This document shows positions 9,628 to 21,513 of a stretch of DNA of 64,000 bases, piece by piece. This DNA comes from Eulemur rufifrons. Taxonomy: Eukaryota > Chordata > Mammalia > Primates > Lemuridae. The notes beneath the pieces are model-generated. The model ran no database searches. It was given only the letters and a program-made list of their open reading frames with translations, and was not told where the DNA came from. Within the stretch, counting starts at the first letter, position 1, and each line of letters begins with the position of its first letter. The translations under genes and the position numbers were made by a program. The stretch is from positions 216,412,843-216,476,842 of the forward strand of contig NC_090989.1 in the NCBI RefSeq assembly GCF_041146395.1, given 5' to 3'.

Positions 9628-11149
9628 TTCCGGGAACCAGCAGGCAGTGAGATTTCAGCCACTGATCACCAGGCACACTCCGATCAAGACCACACTGTAC
9701 CCAAATGGCCTTTCATAGTTAATTTGAAGAAGGCCTTGACAGAAGCCACAAGACAAGAGGGAAACAAATAACAGCAGTTGTTCTTAGGTTAGGACTAAGT
9801 GGAAAAACTATGCTCTAGGTTTTGAAAAAACAAACTCTCTCCTTTCTATTGGTAGTTCCATTTGACCTTTAATAAAGAATAGTTGCTTGCTATTTTAGTA
9901 GTCTGGATTAACAGCTTTGAAAAGATCCTTTTAAGGAGGTCAAATAGGAAAGGAAAAGAGCCAACTATTTTTTTTTTTTTTCTTTCTCTTGCCCAGAGTG
10001 AATCATCCCTCTCCCGAAATGGTTACAAAGTCCAAAGGGAATTACACTGCCTGTTTTGCTTAGGGAGAGGGAAGACTGTTTTGCTTAGGAAGGTGTTGGG
10101 GGTAGGGGAAAGAAATTATTATTTCTGTTAGATGTAAAACCAAAATGATTTCTCAACCTCAGAATGTTAATATTTCTTCCATCATACAAAGATAATCCTT
10201 ATTTTTAAACTTAGACATTTTAAATTTGTAAGAATAGTAAGCACTTAATATGCTTCTCCTTACAACTTTTCAGACAAAAATGTGACTTAAATTGTATTTC
10301 TTTTTTGCTCTTTCTTTCTCTTTTCCTCCTCCCTTTCTCTCTCTCTCTATTGTTCATTCTTTAATTTTTTTGTTTTAGTGTGAGAAAAATCAATCCCAAG
10401 TGAAAGAAGAAAAGAGATTTAAATCCCTTCTTTTCTGCTAAGAATTTATCATGCAGAATATTCCTTTACTGTGCTGAATGTTTTCCCCAAACAACTTCTG
10501 ACTTCATTAGATCATGTTTAATATTAATGTACTGCAATTGCTTTTGGCAAGAGGTCCTTCACTTCTCCATTCTTTTGAGTAAAGAATATTGTAGTTGATT
10601 TCTTTTCTAATGGAATGAAATGTTTGTCGCTATTTTATTATAATTGCTTTCTTTGTTGCTTTCTGTTAATCACTCCCTTCCTCTGCCTCGTCTATGAATA
10701 GCTGGGACATTTTGGGGTACGTGTTTATGGATTTAAGTATTTTTTTCATCCTGCAAATTTGGCTGGAAGTTAAGTCAATGCTTACTACAAAAACAGGTTT
10801 GAATTTGCTGAGAGGTATCTTGCTGCTATATATCTTGATCTGGATATTTAACTGAGTTTGTAACTAAATGGATTTCTAATAGGAAGTAGAAAAATTTGCC
10901 ATAGATGGGGCCCTGGGAAAATGTTGGGCCACAGTGTTTCTTATGCAGTAAAATCAACTCAGAGTATGGGGAGCATCTTTCTGAGTTAGTTTACCCTGGT
11001 TATGTCAGTACATTATCTGCTTTGCAATAGTCAAGTCAAACTTAATCATAAGTCAGTGTCAGAAGTCTCCTTTCACTGAAATATTCTGTAGTCTCTGTTT
11101 AATGCAGTATCTGTTAATTCTTGAATACTGCTTTTCTATTTTATACATT
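9628..11149. other. Intron stretch without recognised elements
   Basis: AT-rich sequence with a T-run (9967-9981) and a pyrimidine-rich run (10296-10350). No repeat family or gene was recognised. Confidence 0.55.
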
Positions 11150-11417
11150 TTAAAAAGAAGATCCCCAAATCTAAGAAAGTGGATTTTTGGTTTGAAAATA
11201 AGCCAGGCACATTTTTGTGACATTTATTCCTTTATATATTGATGCTATTGCAGTTTAACAGTTTGTTTGATTTTTAATCATTTGTGATTATTTGTAGAAA
11301 TGCAGGCAATTTTATATTCTTGACCTTATATGTGGCAAACTTGCTGAATTTACTTACTATTCTAAGCTTATTTGTAGATTTGTAGTTTTTTTACATACAC
11401 ATCATATCATCTATGTG

Positions 11418-11871
11418 TGCTGTCCCCAACCCCTGGGCTGTGGACCAGTATTGATCCATGGCCCATTAGGAACCAGACTGCACAGCAGGAGGTGAGGAGT
11501 GGAACTAGCAGGGAAGATTTGTCTGTATTTACAGCTGCCCCCATCGCTTGCATCACTGCCCGAGCTCCACCTCCTGTCAGATCCGTGGCATAGGAGTGCA
11601 AACCCTACCGTAAATTGTGCATGTGAGGGATCTAGGCTGCACCCTCCTTATGGGAATCTAATGTCTGATGATCTGAGGTGGAGCTGAGGCGGTGATAGCT
11701 AGCGCTGGGGAGCGGCTGCAAATGCAGATTATCATTAGCAGAGAGGTTTGACTGCACAATAAATGTAATACACTTGAATCATCCCATAACCATCCTCCCC
11801 TCACTCTCTGCCTTCTGTCCACGGAAAATTGTCTTCCACTCTCTGGTGCCAAAAAGGTTGGGGACTGCTGA
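11418..11871 (+). mobile_element. MER1-like non-autonomous hAT-Charlie element with 8-bp TSD
   Basis: The left end 'gctgtccccaacccctgggctgtggaccag' and right end 'ccaaaaaggttggggactgctga' are the inverted termini of the MER1 type. The exact 8-bp target duplication TCTATGTG lies at 11410-11417 and 11872-11879, as expected for hAT. It carries no transposase. It is inserted in the old antisense L1. The family name is from memory. Confidence 0.85.
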
Positions 11872-12120
11872 TCTATGTGAAAAGACAGTTTGTATTCCTC
11901 CCTTTCCTTTACTTGCATTTTTTACTTCTTTTGCTTGCCTTATTGCTCTCTGGCTAGGATTCACAGTCCAGTGTTGAATAGGAACAGTAATAGTAGGCAT
12001 TGTTGATCTCATTCCTAATCTGAAGTGAAAGTCTTTTAGTATTTCACAGTTAACTATGATGTTTGCTTTTTTTATTTAGTTTTTATAAACGTCATTTGTC
12101 AATTAAGAAAGTTGTCTTTC

Positions 12121-12271
12121 TAGGGCTGGGCACAGTGGCTCATGGTTGTAATCCCAGAACTTTGGGAGGCTGAAATTCAGGAGGATCGTTTGAGGCCAGG
12201 AGTTTGACACTAGCCTGGGCAACATAGCAAGACCCTGTCTCTAAAAAGAAAAATAGAAAATAAAAAAAAAA
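12121..12271 (+). mobile_element. Free left Alu monomer (FLAM-type) with TSD
   Basis: A single Alu-like arm, 'gggctgggcacagtggctcatggttgtaatcccag...gaccctgtctctaaaaag', followed by an A-rich tail. Flanking imperfect duplications GAAAGTTGTCTTTC (12107-12120) and GGAAGTTGTCTTCT (12272-12285) mark retrotransposition. It lacks the second arm, typical of an early 7SL-derived monomer. Confidence 0.85.
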
Positions 12272-15200
12272 GGAAGTTGTCTTCTATTTATACTTGGCTG
12301 AGATTTTATATAATGATTAAATTTCATATTTTATGAAGTAGTTTTACTTGACATCTACTGAGGTGATCACATGATTTTTCTTCTTTATTCTGTTACTATG
12401 GTGAATTATATGGATTGCTCTGTGACTGTGAATTTGTCCTTGGATTCCTGGGAGATCCCTACTTGGTGACTACACAATATCCTATCACACACTGTTGAAT
12501 TTGACTTGGGACTAGTTTTAAAAATTTTTTTGCATTGATGTTTATGAGAGAGACTTGTCTCTAATTGTTCTTTCTTATGATGTCCCTGTCAGGTGTTGGT
12601 ATCCAGGTTATACCAGATCCATAAAATAAGTTAGGAAATCTTCACACATTTTCTGTTCTTTGGAAGAATTTGTGTAAAATCAATGTATTTCTTTCTTAAA
12701 TGTTTGGAATTATGGATTTTAAACTATGGATTCATTTTTAAGTAGATGCAGAACTACTCAGATTTTTAAATTTCTCTTCCTACCAGTTTTGGCAAGTTGA
12801 GTTTTTCAAGTTGTGTCCACTGCTTCTGAATTTTAAAACTTATCACAATAAAGTTGTTCTTACTTTTTAATGTTAGTAGAATCTGTAGTTATGTCATGGT
12901 TTCATTACTAATATTGGTAAATTATGCCTTCTTTCCCTCTTCTCTTTTTTTTCTTGAGCCATTTTCAAAACTATTTGTATTTGTTTTTCCCAGAAATTAA
13001 TTTTTTGTTTTATTTATTTTTTCCATTATGTGTTTGTTTCCTGTGTCTTTAAGTTTGGCTCTTATCTTTACTATATCCTTTCTTCTATTTTTTTATTTGA
13101 ATTTAGTGTTCTTTTTAAAACATCCTATGCTGTTAAGGCTATAAAATTTCCTCAGAGTACAACTTTAGTTGAGTCCCACAATTTTAAATGTCATATTTTC
13201 ATTATCATTCAGTTTAAAGTATATTCAAATTTATATTGTGATTTCTTCTTCTACCATGAGTTATTTGTTGTTTTTGCTTTATTATTGATTTTTAGACTAT
13301 TTTCATGTGGCCACAGAATATAACTCTATGATTGCAACACTTTGAAATTTGTTAGGACTTGGTTTATGCTTCAACAGATGGTCAGTTTGGGTAAATGTTT
13401 CATTTGTACTAGAAAAGAAAGTATAGTCAGCCATTGTTGATAACAGTGTTTAATATATGTTAATTAGGTCAAGTTTGTTACTCATGTTGGTCAAATATTC
13501 TATATCTTTACATATTTTTTCTTTCTGGTTCTTAGAGTTGCCGAGAAAGATTAACGTTTCCCACTGTGACTGTGGATTTATCTCTTTCTTCATCCAGTTT
13601 TGTCAATTTTTACTTTATATATTTAGAAGCTATGCCATTAGTGCACACAAATTTAGAATTGATATATCCTCTTGAGGCTTGGCCATTTAATAGTAAAGAA
13701 GTGTTTGTCTTAATCTCATGTAATTCTTCTTGTTTTATAGTTGGTTTTGTCTGATATTATTACACCAACTTTCTTGTGGTTGGTGTTTTCATGTTGTGTC
13801 TTTTTCTACCTTTTAACTTTCAACCTTCCAGTGTCGTTATATTTAAGGTATGCTCCAGTAAATACCATATTGTCATCATGGTTCCTAAAATTCAGTTTGA
13901 TAATTTTTACCTTTTAACTAAAATACGTTGTCTCTTTATAGTGAATGTGATTGCTGTTACACCTGGGTGTAATTTATCATTTTGCTATTTGTTTTCTACT
14001 TCTCTCACATTTCTCCCTTTCCTCTCATTTTTTTGCTGTTATTATACTAAATAAGTATTTTTGATATCCTTCTAGTAGTTACAGTAGAGATTACAACATA
14101 ATTAAAATCTCTTATAAATTGATACTTTTATCATTTCCTTGCCAATCTGAGAACGTAGAACACTTTCTACTTAGATCCTTCTGCAATTTGTTACTATTGA
14201 AATGTACATTTCTTATAATTGTTTTATTAACATATAGTCAGTGTTGATTTATTCTTACCTACATATTTACATTGTCCAATGTTCTTCTTTTCTTCCTGCA
14301 TTTCTTTGCTTCTGTCTTCTTCTTCTACTATTTCTTTTAGTGTAGTTCTTCTTGTGACATATCCTTCCAGTGTTTTTTTCTGAGTTGTATTTATTTTGCC
14401 TTCATTTTTGCATTTGATTTTATTCAGTGTAGAATTCTGGATTGCCAGTTATTTTCTATCATCACTTTGAAGATATGATTTCATTGTCTTCTGATTTTCA
14501 TCATTTTAGTTGAGAAGTTGTTCTCAATTTTATTGTAGTTCCTTTGATGGCAATTTTTTTCCCTCTGATTGATATAAATTTTTTTCATTTCTATAATTTT
14601 TAGCAGTTTTACTCTCATGTGCCTACAGGTCTTTTTCTTTGTATTTATCCTGATTTGGCTTCATAGTTTCTCTTGAATGTTAGAGTAATATTTTTCATTA
14701 ATTTTGGAAATTTAGTGTATTCATTGCCTTTTCAAATATTAGTTCAGCCCATTCTCTCTCCTCTCCATGGAAAACTATTACGTGTATGTTAGACTTCTCT
14801 CCATGTCCTTTGTGTCTCTTACACTCACTTATATATTTTTCATCACTTTTTCTCTCCATGCTTCAGTATAGATATTTTCTTCTGACATATTTTCCATTTC
14901 ACTAATCTTTTCTCCCATGTGTCTAATCTACTGTGAATACATTTTTGAGATCTTAAATTCAGTTATTAAATTTATAATTTTAAAATTTAATTTGGTTATT
15001 TTGTTTATAGACTCTAATTCTTTACTATAATTCTCCAGCTAGTTTTGTTTTTTTCTTTAATTTCCTCTGGTTCTGTTTCCATTCTTTTCCTCATGAGTTT
15101 TTTCTTCTGGCATTTCCAATCACTTGATCTTATTTCCTTTATGATTTGTCATTTTTAATTGATGGTTAAATATTGTATATGAAAATTGTAGAGATGATGA

Positions 15201-15366
15201 GGTCATGGGTGATGAAATTTTTTGGCTCTTGAGAGATTTACTTTTGCACTTCTGAAGTTAGGAGAGTGGCAGATAAATTTAGTCTGTTTTCTACCTAAGC
15301 TTATTCAAATAAGGATTTCAGTCTTCATGAAGAGTGGTCCATTTTTGCTTCACACTTCTCCTTGGG

Positions 15367-15580
15367 CAGGGGTCAGCAAACTTCTTGTGGCTAGGACCAG
15401 ATGGTAAATATTTTAGGCTTTGTGGGCCTACAGTCTCTGTTACAACTACTCAACTCAGTCATTATAGTACAAAAGCATCTATATGTGAATTAATGGGTGT
15501 GGCTATGTTCCAATAAAACTTTACTTATAGAAATAGGAAGTTAGCCAGATTTGACCTCCAGATGGTAGTTTTCCAACCCT
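15367..15580 (+). mobile_element. hAT-Charlie MITE (MER58-like)
   Basis: It begins 'caggggtcagcaaact' and continues 'atggtaaatattttaggctttgtgggcc...tgttccaataaaactttactta', ending with the decayed inverted terminus. The family name is uncertain; the hAT-type termini are clear. A second member lies at 32098-32283. Confidence 0.75.
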
Positions 15581-15639
15581 TATACTAGGGTGTAGCTCTC
15601 CAGGGATCTCATCTCAAAACCTGGGCTAGTTAACTAAGA

Positions 15640-16345
15640 TTTTTTTTTCCTGTAGAGGGCCCTAAACTTTAGTTTTTGTCTCTATTGCCCTGTGACACTT
15701 CTGTTAGATCTGTTAACTTGCTGAGCCTATTGGAGTAGGAGACTAGGACACAGGGGTCATACCCGATGCAGGGGCTTGTAGAGTTGGGTGCAGGTGCTGA
15801 AATGAGCAACCCTCAGGCAGAAGCTAACTAGGCTATGGAGTTAGGAGCTGGATGCAGGGGCTTGCAGAGTGGGTGCAGGTGTTAAAGTCTAACTACAGGG
15901 GCTGATAACCACAGACAAGCACCAGCTTCAATGGGCTTATCAGCTATCTAGGTCACCTTGCATGAACTTTGGTTAATTGCAATATCATTTGCATTATAGT
16001 TTAAAAATGTCTCTGCCCTTTAAATTGCCATGACAGCTCAGAAACAACCATATAAAGTATGAAAATGAGAGGGAACCCAATTCTAAAAATTACTACCCAA
16101 ATTCTTATTAAAAACTAACCCCTTAGCCTTGAATAGTCCTCCCCTCAATTAGTGAAACTTCTTAAGACCAAAAAATCCCTTCCTTGCGGTGCAGCTGCTC
16201 TTTTCAAGCCTGCCAACTCCCTCTCTCTTGAGAGACTGTGCTTTCACTCTTTCAACTTTCACTTTAAGTCTTTCGATAAAAGCTGCTTGCTTTTAGCTTA
16301 TGCAGGTTGCGTCCTGAAATTCTTTTCCCAACAATCACCAAGAAC
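15640..16345 (+). mobile_element. Solo LTR of an endogenous retrovirus (class I-like), approximate limits
   Basis: The 3' part has the layout of a gammaretrovirus-like LTR: GC-richer 'ccttgcggtgcagctgctcttttc', then 'cactttaagtctttcgataaaagctgcttgc' with an AATAAA-like signal (GATAAA), and an end near 'ttcttttcccaaca'. A 35-base segment occurs twice (15765-15801 and 15851-15885). I see no flanking internal retroviral genes and no clean 4-6 bp duplication, so it is read as a solo LTR with uncertain ends. Confidence 0.6.
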
Positions 16346-16764
16346 CTGAAAGAAACCCCACATGGAGGATGGTAACAAGCCCATGGGCTATAATTTATGA
16401 ATTAGCAAAGGCCCTTAGTTCACCTTTCTGCACTTACCTTCTCCCCAGGATCTTCGTTTCTAAGAGAGTCACTAATGCTTTCACATGTTGTTGTTGTTAT
16501 TATTATTTTGGATTTGATCTAGCTTTTATCCTTGTTCTTGGTACAAAGTGGTCTATCAGAGCTAGAAGCAGATGAGGAACTTTTTTGAAATTCCTATTCA
16601 CCATAATGAGTGGGCAAATCATCTTTATGTGTTGGATTTTATGCCAGAAATGGACAGACCACAGGGTATATACAAAATCCAGTTGGCTACCCTCCACCTT
16701 CAAGTGATTGTTCAAACTGAATTTGTCCAATTCTCTGCATGCTGAGAATCTTTCTTGGTTCTCA
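16346..16764. other. Intron stretch without recognised elements
   Basis: Nothing that I can name; includes a short TTG/TTA-rich run near 16485-16510. Confidence 0.5.
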
Positions 16765-17410
16765 TCCAAAAGAGCCTCCTTACTGACCTTCCCAATATTC
16801 CTTGTCTAATTTATTCTCTACATGATAGCCAGAGTGATTCTTATAACACATAAATTTGAGCATGTTACCTCCCTTACTTAAAACTCTTTAAACACTCTCA
16901 TTTCCCTTAGAATATAAAGGACAAACTTTAAGATGGTTTGTAAGGCCCTTTGTGATCTGGCCTCTGTCTACTTCTCTAACATAATTTTTCAAACTTTTTT
17001 CCCCTTAAAATCATACTATCAACCTCTAACTAATTGCTTTCCATTCCTTGAACTGGCCAAATTCTCTCCCACCCCAGTGCCTTTGCACATGATCTGTCTA
17101 GGTCATGCTCTCCCCCTTCCTTTGCCTTTGCCTTAAGTGCCTAGTTATCCTTCAGTCTCAAACTTAGGTTAACTCTCCCCTAGGAAGACTTCTCTGACCC
17201 CCAAATTCTGGCCTAGATCCGGAGTACTGTGTATTTCCCCAGTGATATTCCTTATAACTTTATACTGAAAATGTATGTGTTTACTTATTGGTAATGTCTA
17301 AACTACGATGAGCTTCCAGGGGCAAGGATATCTCTATTCCAATCTTGAATCATTACCATCTAGCATGGTATCTGGCCCGTAATAGGTGCTCAGTAATTGT
17401 TTGTGAAGCG
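16765..17410 (+). repeat. L2 LINE 3' region
   Basis: It reads in order 'agagtgattcttataacacataaa', 'cattggtttgtaaggccctttgtgatctggcc'-type, 'tgcctttgcacatg', 'cccctaggaagacttctctgacccc' and the end 'catggtatctggcccgtaataggtgctcag'. This is the classical L2 3' order. Confidence 0.8.
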
Positions 17411-17454
17411 ACAAATGAATTAAATGCTTTAAATATATTTGGCAGTATTTACTT

Positions 17455-17620
17455 TTCATTATGATGTTTACATTTGTTTGATTCTCAGTATAACATTGTG
17501 AGCTGGGAAAGCAGTCTTATTTTTGTTAAAAATGGGCAAATGGGAACAGAGAGACCAGATGAGTTACTTGGAACATTTCAGCATGTTTAATGGCAAAGGT
17601 AGACCTCATTTCTAGGTCAT
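17455..17620 (-). repeat. MIR SINE fragment (antisense)
   Basis: Segments equivalent to 'ctcacaacaacctgtgagg...cccattttacagatgaggaaac' are visible in decayed form ('cagtataacattgtgagctgg', 'aatgggcaaatgggaacagagag'). Confidence 0.5.
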
Positions 17621-17914
17621 GTAGGTCTTAGGCCTTGTGTTTAGATTGGGTACCATAGTTTTTCCCCACTGGATACTTTATTTCCCGTTCCCCCCTTTAT
17701 ATTCTTTCCTCCTCCCTCCTTTATTCATTTTCCATTTTTGCTCTCCCGTGATTGACATTAAGGCTAGACCAAGAGCTAGACAGAAGGTAGTGTCTTGATT
17801 AATCAACAGATTTGGGGATTTTTAGAGAGTTGAATTGTTCATCATTAGGCAAAACTCTCTCCCCCTGTGATTCTGTGTTCATCTGGGCTTGGGGTGCAGA
17901 GGATGTACATGTAA

Positions 17915-18208
17915 GGCTGGGCACGTTGGCTCACACCTGTAATCCTAGTGCTCTGGGAGACTGAGGCAGGAGGAGTGCTTCAGCTCAGGTGTTCAAGACC
18001 AGCCTGAGCAAGAGCAAGACCCAGTCTCTACAAAAAATAGAAAAATTAGCCAGGTGTTGTGGCACATGCCTGTGGTCCCAGCTACTCAGGAGGCTGAGGC
18101 AGGAGGATTGCTTGAGCCCAGGTTTCAGTGAGCTAGGATGACACCACTGCACTCTAGCCAGGGTGACAGAGAGAGACTCTGTGTCAAAAAAAAAAAAAAA
18201 AAAAAAAA
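17915..18208 (+). mobile_element. Strepsirrhine-type dimeric Alu with 18-bp TSD
   Basis: Full dimeric Alu beginning 'ggctgggcacgttggctcac', with the diagnostic left-arm segment GAGCAAGAGCAAGACC, middle A-rich linker and right arm, ending in a 24-base A run. Target duplications are at 17897-17914 and 18211-18228 with one mismatch. The open frame on the minus strand across it is Alu-derived. Confidence 0.92.
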
Positions 18209-18228
18209 GACAGAGGATGTGCATGTAA

Positions 18229-18934
18229 TGGATGGTCACTCCTCCCTTTCAAGGTGAGATTATCTGTAGAAATTCCAGCAGTTTGCGAGAGGTCATGCAT
18301 ACTGGCAAATCACTTTGTAGTCTAGACCTGTGATTTAGACCCAGATTGTGAAGCCTTTTACTTCAAAACTATGAATGATGCTTGGAAGATTAGAAATGAA
18401 CTTCAGGTTGACCACCTTTTCAGATTCCTTAGCCATCAACGGTGGGATTATGCAATCATTTAGCTGTGAAAAAGAGGAAGTTTGTATGTAAAATTAATAA
18501 TGTGGTAAGTGGGAACAGTATTCCCTCTGGTCCCTTAAAGGAAATAATGTTGACTAGATTTTTAAGTAGTTTACCATTAACTTCCATTTTGAAATCAATT
18601 AAAACCACTGTATATTCTGTTTGTGTGTTTGTGTGGGGTAGGGAAAAGCAATACATTTCGCTCCTTTATTCATAAACTCTGTACCATAGCGCATGCTAGG
18701 ATCAGCTAAATGGTAGAGAATGATATTAACACCTGGAGAATAATGAGTCTGGGAAGATGGTATATGAAGGATTTTCTACAAAGTGCCTCTTGAATATTGC
18801 ACTTTGGAGTTCTCTGGTCCAGGTGAGAAACAGGAAGGGAAAACTTAAATCAAGAGGCCAGAAAATGTTGATTTTCCTGGCCCCGTCTTGGCTGGTCTGG
18901 AAGCTTTAAGGGCGTATTTATTCATGTCTCTCAG
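18229..18934 (+). other. Unique intron sequence upstream of PRUNE2 exon 5
   Basis: There is no recognisable repeat. The end includes the pyrimidine tract and acceptor of exon 5. Confidence 0.6.
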
Positions 18935-19087
18935 GTAGCATCCTTTTCAAGTGGATGGCCATGGACTCAGAGAAGATCACAGAGAAGCAGGAAGAAATTC
19001 TTTCTATCCTGGAAGAAAAATTTCCGAACTTGCCTCCAAGAGAGGATATCATCAACATCCTTCAGGAGAGCCAGTTCAGCGCTCAGG
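18935..19087 (+). CDS. PRUNE2: PRUNE2 exon 5 (internal coding exon, partial gene)
   Basis: This 153-nt exon lies between acceptor TCTCTCAG and donor GTGAGT. Two bases complete a Gly codon, then 50 codons SILFKWMAMDSEKITEKQEE...ILQESQFSAQ and one base of the next Gly. Both flanking introns are phase 1 and the length is divisible by three, so the exon could be skipped in frame. It encodes the end of the DHH-like domain and the start of the linker to the DHHA2-like part. The catalytic Asp found in PRUNE1 after the 'G[ST]II' strand is a Lys here (AAG, 18949-18951), as in human PRUNE2. The segment 'EEKFPNLPPREDIIN' is the strongest match to the human protein as I recall it. Confidence 0.95.
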
Positions 19088-19544
19088 GTGAGTGATTCTG
19101 TCCCCGGCTCTCTCACCACTACCGAGTAGGAATGGTTTGCGCCATAGAGTGTAGTCAAGCCCAAGAAAGGAAATCTGAATGTGTTTTCCTTTCTTCCCTT
19201 TTGCACATGCTTGTGGAAGATTCCCAGGCCCGTAATGTCAGCTCACCTGGAGACAGGCAGCCTGTGCTACAGCCTCTGAGGCCTTCGAGCCCGGGCGTGT
19301 TGTTACTTCACGTGTCTGGTATGCACCCCAGAGGCATCATTACCTGCAATCCCTGTGCTGGCAGGGTTCTATTTTGAGAATGTGTCAGGAGCAATGTCAA
19401 GCACAATGGAATTTCATAAATCAATTAATTTCAGAAAGAAATGAGACAGAAGATGGCTAAGCTGATGAAATCGTTCTCTAAGTCTAAGCTTTCTCAGGAC
19501 GGTAAATTTCCTGAATCAACTGTTTTATAATAGCAAATAGCTAT

Positions 19545-19800
19545 AATTCATTGAATGCTTAACATGTACGAGGCTCTGATGGTATAACTCTGCAGGGATT
19601 ACCTCACTGTGTTCTCATGACAATTCTAAGAGTCAGAGGCTCTACTATCCCCCATTTCCAGAGAGAGCACTGAAGCACAGAAAGCTTCTTTGCTTTCCCA
19701 GCATCAAACACACACATCCAGCAAGTGGCCAGACTGGGATTTAAACCCAGACTATCTATTTTTAAGCTGCAGACACTAAATTGCATAACTTTCTTCCTTA
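19545..19800 (-). repeat. MIR SINE (antisense)
   Basis: Antisense MIR landmarks: 'cattgaatgcttaacatgtacgaggctctg', 'tcatgacaattctaagagtcagaggc', 'tatcccccatttccagag', 'cagcaagtggccagactgggatttaaacccag'. Confidence 0.8.
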
Positions 19801-20929
19801 GTTTGGGATCCCCAAGGGGCAAAGCCTGAGTGTATGTGGGAGGTGATCCCAGGCAAAGCTGCTGGGGTTGTGGACTGCTTCATCGACCCAGTTAGCTCAG
19901 CAGGAAACCAGAGCTTACCCCCTCTGCAGACCCCTGAGAAAGAGTGTAAAAGTGCATCTCAGGGTCATCCCCCTCGAGGGGTGAAGAGACGTGCAGGGAT
20001 GTGCTCACCTGGGCTGCAAGAGCTGATGGTTAAATATTCAGGAACTTTGTGAGTTGGTTGATGTTGGATTGGTAGCTGGAGCATTTATACCACAGAGATG
20101 GACAAACAGTATGAATTAGGTTTTGTTGGGGGTCTTCATTCTCCAGAGTAGGCTCTGGTGGCCAGAGAAAAGCCCCAGGAAAAGAGGTGCAGGTGCTGGT
20201 GGTAGAGCCCACTGGGATGGGAAAGTCTGAGGAAATGGGATAGGGTGCTGACAGCGTCTGCAAAATACATACATGGGTGTACATGTATGTACGGCTGCAC
20301 GGTGGTAGGCATTTTGTCATACGTTTTCAAAATGACATCAAACTTGTAATGTCACCATACATTTATAAATCATTTTATGCTGCAGTATGTAAGAGTGTGG
20401 CTTTTCAATCTTTGAGTCAAAGAAAAATATTTAGTGCTTCTGTGTTTCCCCGTGCTGCTGTGATTGACAGTGTGTTCTAAGTGGGTAGGGCAAGCAGCTG
20501 ACTCTGAGGTCTGAACACACATCCGGGAGCCATACATGGGCTTTACTAGGCTTTCCTGTGGGTCTTCTTCCCAGGAGGGTAGGCCTAATCAGATGTAATT
20601 GTACAGAGTGAGAATTAAATGTCAGGCCAGATCCTTTGCTGTTTTGCTGTGATAGATTTCATTGAGTCACGTTGGTCTACTGACTACAACTGTTCAGTTC
20701 TGGATAATTTAGCCATTCAGGATTATTACTCCCTTTAATTAAGGAGTTCGATAACTCCTATTGCCAGAGCCAATTACAAGGGTGAGCAACTTAATTATGG
20801 TAGTTTTATGGGTCACATTTATGAAGTGTATTTTGAATAAAATTATACTAGAAAACATGTGAGCTCACTGAAACACATCCTGAAGGCAAATGTTGGCTTT
20901 GTTTGGTATTATTTGACTAGTTTGCATGG

Positions 20930-21345
20930 TTATTCATTTGCCCACCTCCACCCATCCCTTCCCTGCCCTTGTCTTCTGTGGGCCTCCAGAATCTGACCTC
21001 TGAGCATTTAATCTTCTGAGCTCCCTCAGCACTGGCTTCTGGTTGGGTTTGGCCAATGAGAAGAGTTAGTAACAGGTGGACGTGGTGAGAAGGAGAAGAA
21101 CGAGGCTGGAGCAGATCTTCCCTGCTCCCTTCCTGCTTTGGTGATACATTTCTGGCAGTCAATCTTCTCCAGTTCCAATCTGTTTCCTCCCCTTGTTCCT
21201 TTGCTGGTCTCTGGATGTCTCATCATCTTTCATTCACTCTCTTAGTCCTGCTCCCACCTCTGTAAGTGTCCTTCCATCAAAGAGCCTTCTTTTGCATCAT
21301 GAGGGGTGAATTCTTTTTCCTGCTGGGATCCCAATGGATGCAGAC
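20930..21345. repeat. Interspersed repeat, LTR-like, family not named
   Basis: The segment has the feel of an old mammalian LTR or its relative: 'ctggcttctggttgggtttggccaatgagaag' followed by a pyrimidine-rich region and an end like 'tttcctgctgggatcccaatgg'. I cannot name the family or fix its orientation and limits. Confidence 0.4.
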
Positions 21346-21513
21346 ATTGTCATTAATGTGATTATTGACTTAACGTGTGTGTGTTTGTTGTAGATGAAGT
21401 GATATTAGAGGGAAAATATTGAAAATTAACATGGTGAATTATTCACATGATACCTTGCTATTATAAAAAACGTTGTCCAAATATAACATGAAGTTTTTTC
21501 CTCTCATTCACAG

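Larger units (their letters stand above)
11150..15210 (-). repeat. Old L1 (L1M/HAL1-type) ORF2 remnant, antisense
   Basis: Long T-rich sequence that reads as antisense L1 ORF2, for example 'ttactatggtgaattatatggattgctc', 'tccttggattcctgggagatccc...ttggtg', 'ggaagaatttgtgtaaaatc' and 'tttcttaaatgtttggaatta'. The element is heavily decayed. Two later insertions split it: a hAT element at 11418-11871 and an Alu monomer at 12121-12271. The small + strand frames in it (13030-14054) are hydrophobic chance frames in T-rich DNA. Confidence 0.7.
3632..18934 (+). other. PRUNE2: PRUNE2 intron 4
   Basis: This 15.3-kb phase-1 intron runs between donor GTGAGA (3632) and acceptor TCTCTCAG (18927-18934). 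It holds, in order: unique sequence, a (GT)n run, an L2, an old L1 3' fragment, a polypyrimidine tract, a local duplication with two hairpins, a second (GT)n, a long antisense L1 nested with a hAT element and a FLAM, another hAT element, an ERV-type LTR, a second L2, a MIR and an Alu. Confidence 0.9.
19088..21513 (+). other. PRUNE2: PRUNE2 intron 5
   Basis: This 2,426-nt phase-1 intron runs from donor GTGAGT to acceptor TTCACAG. It contains an antisense MIR (19545-19800), a short inverted repeat at 20266-20291 (TACATACATG against CATGTATGTA, 6-base loop) and an LTR-like unnamed repeat at 20930-21345. The remainder shows nothing recognised. Confidence 0.9.
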
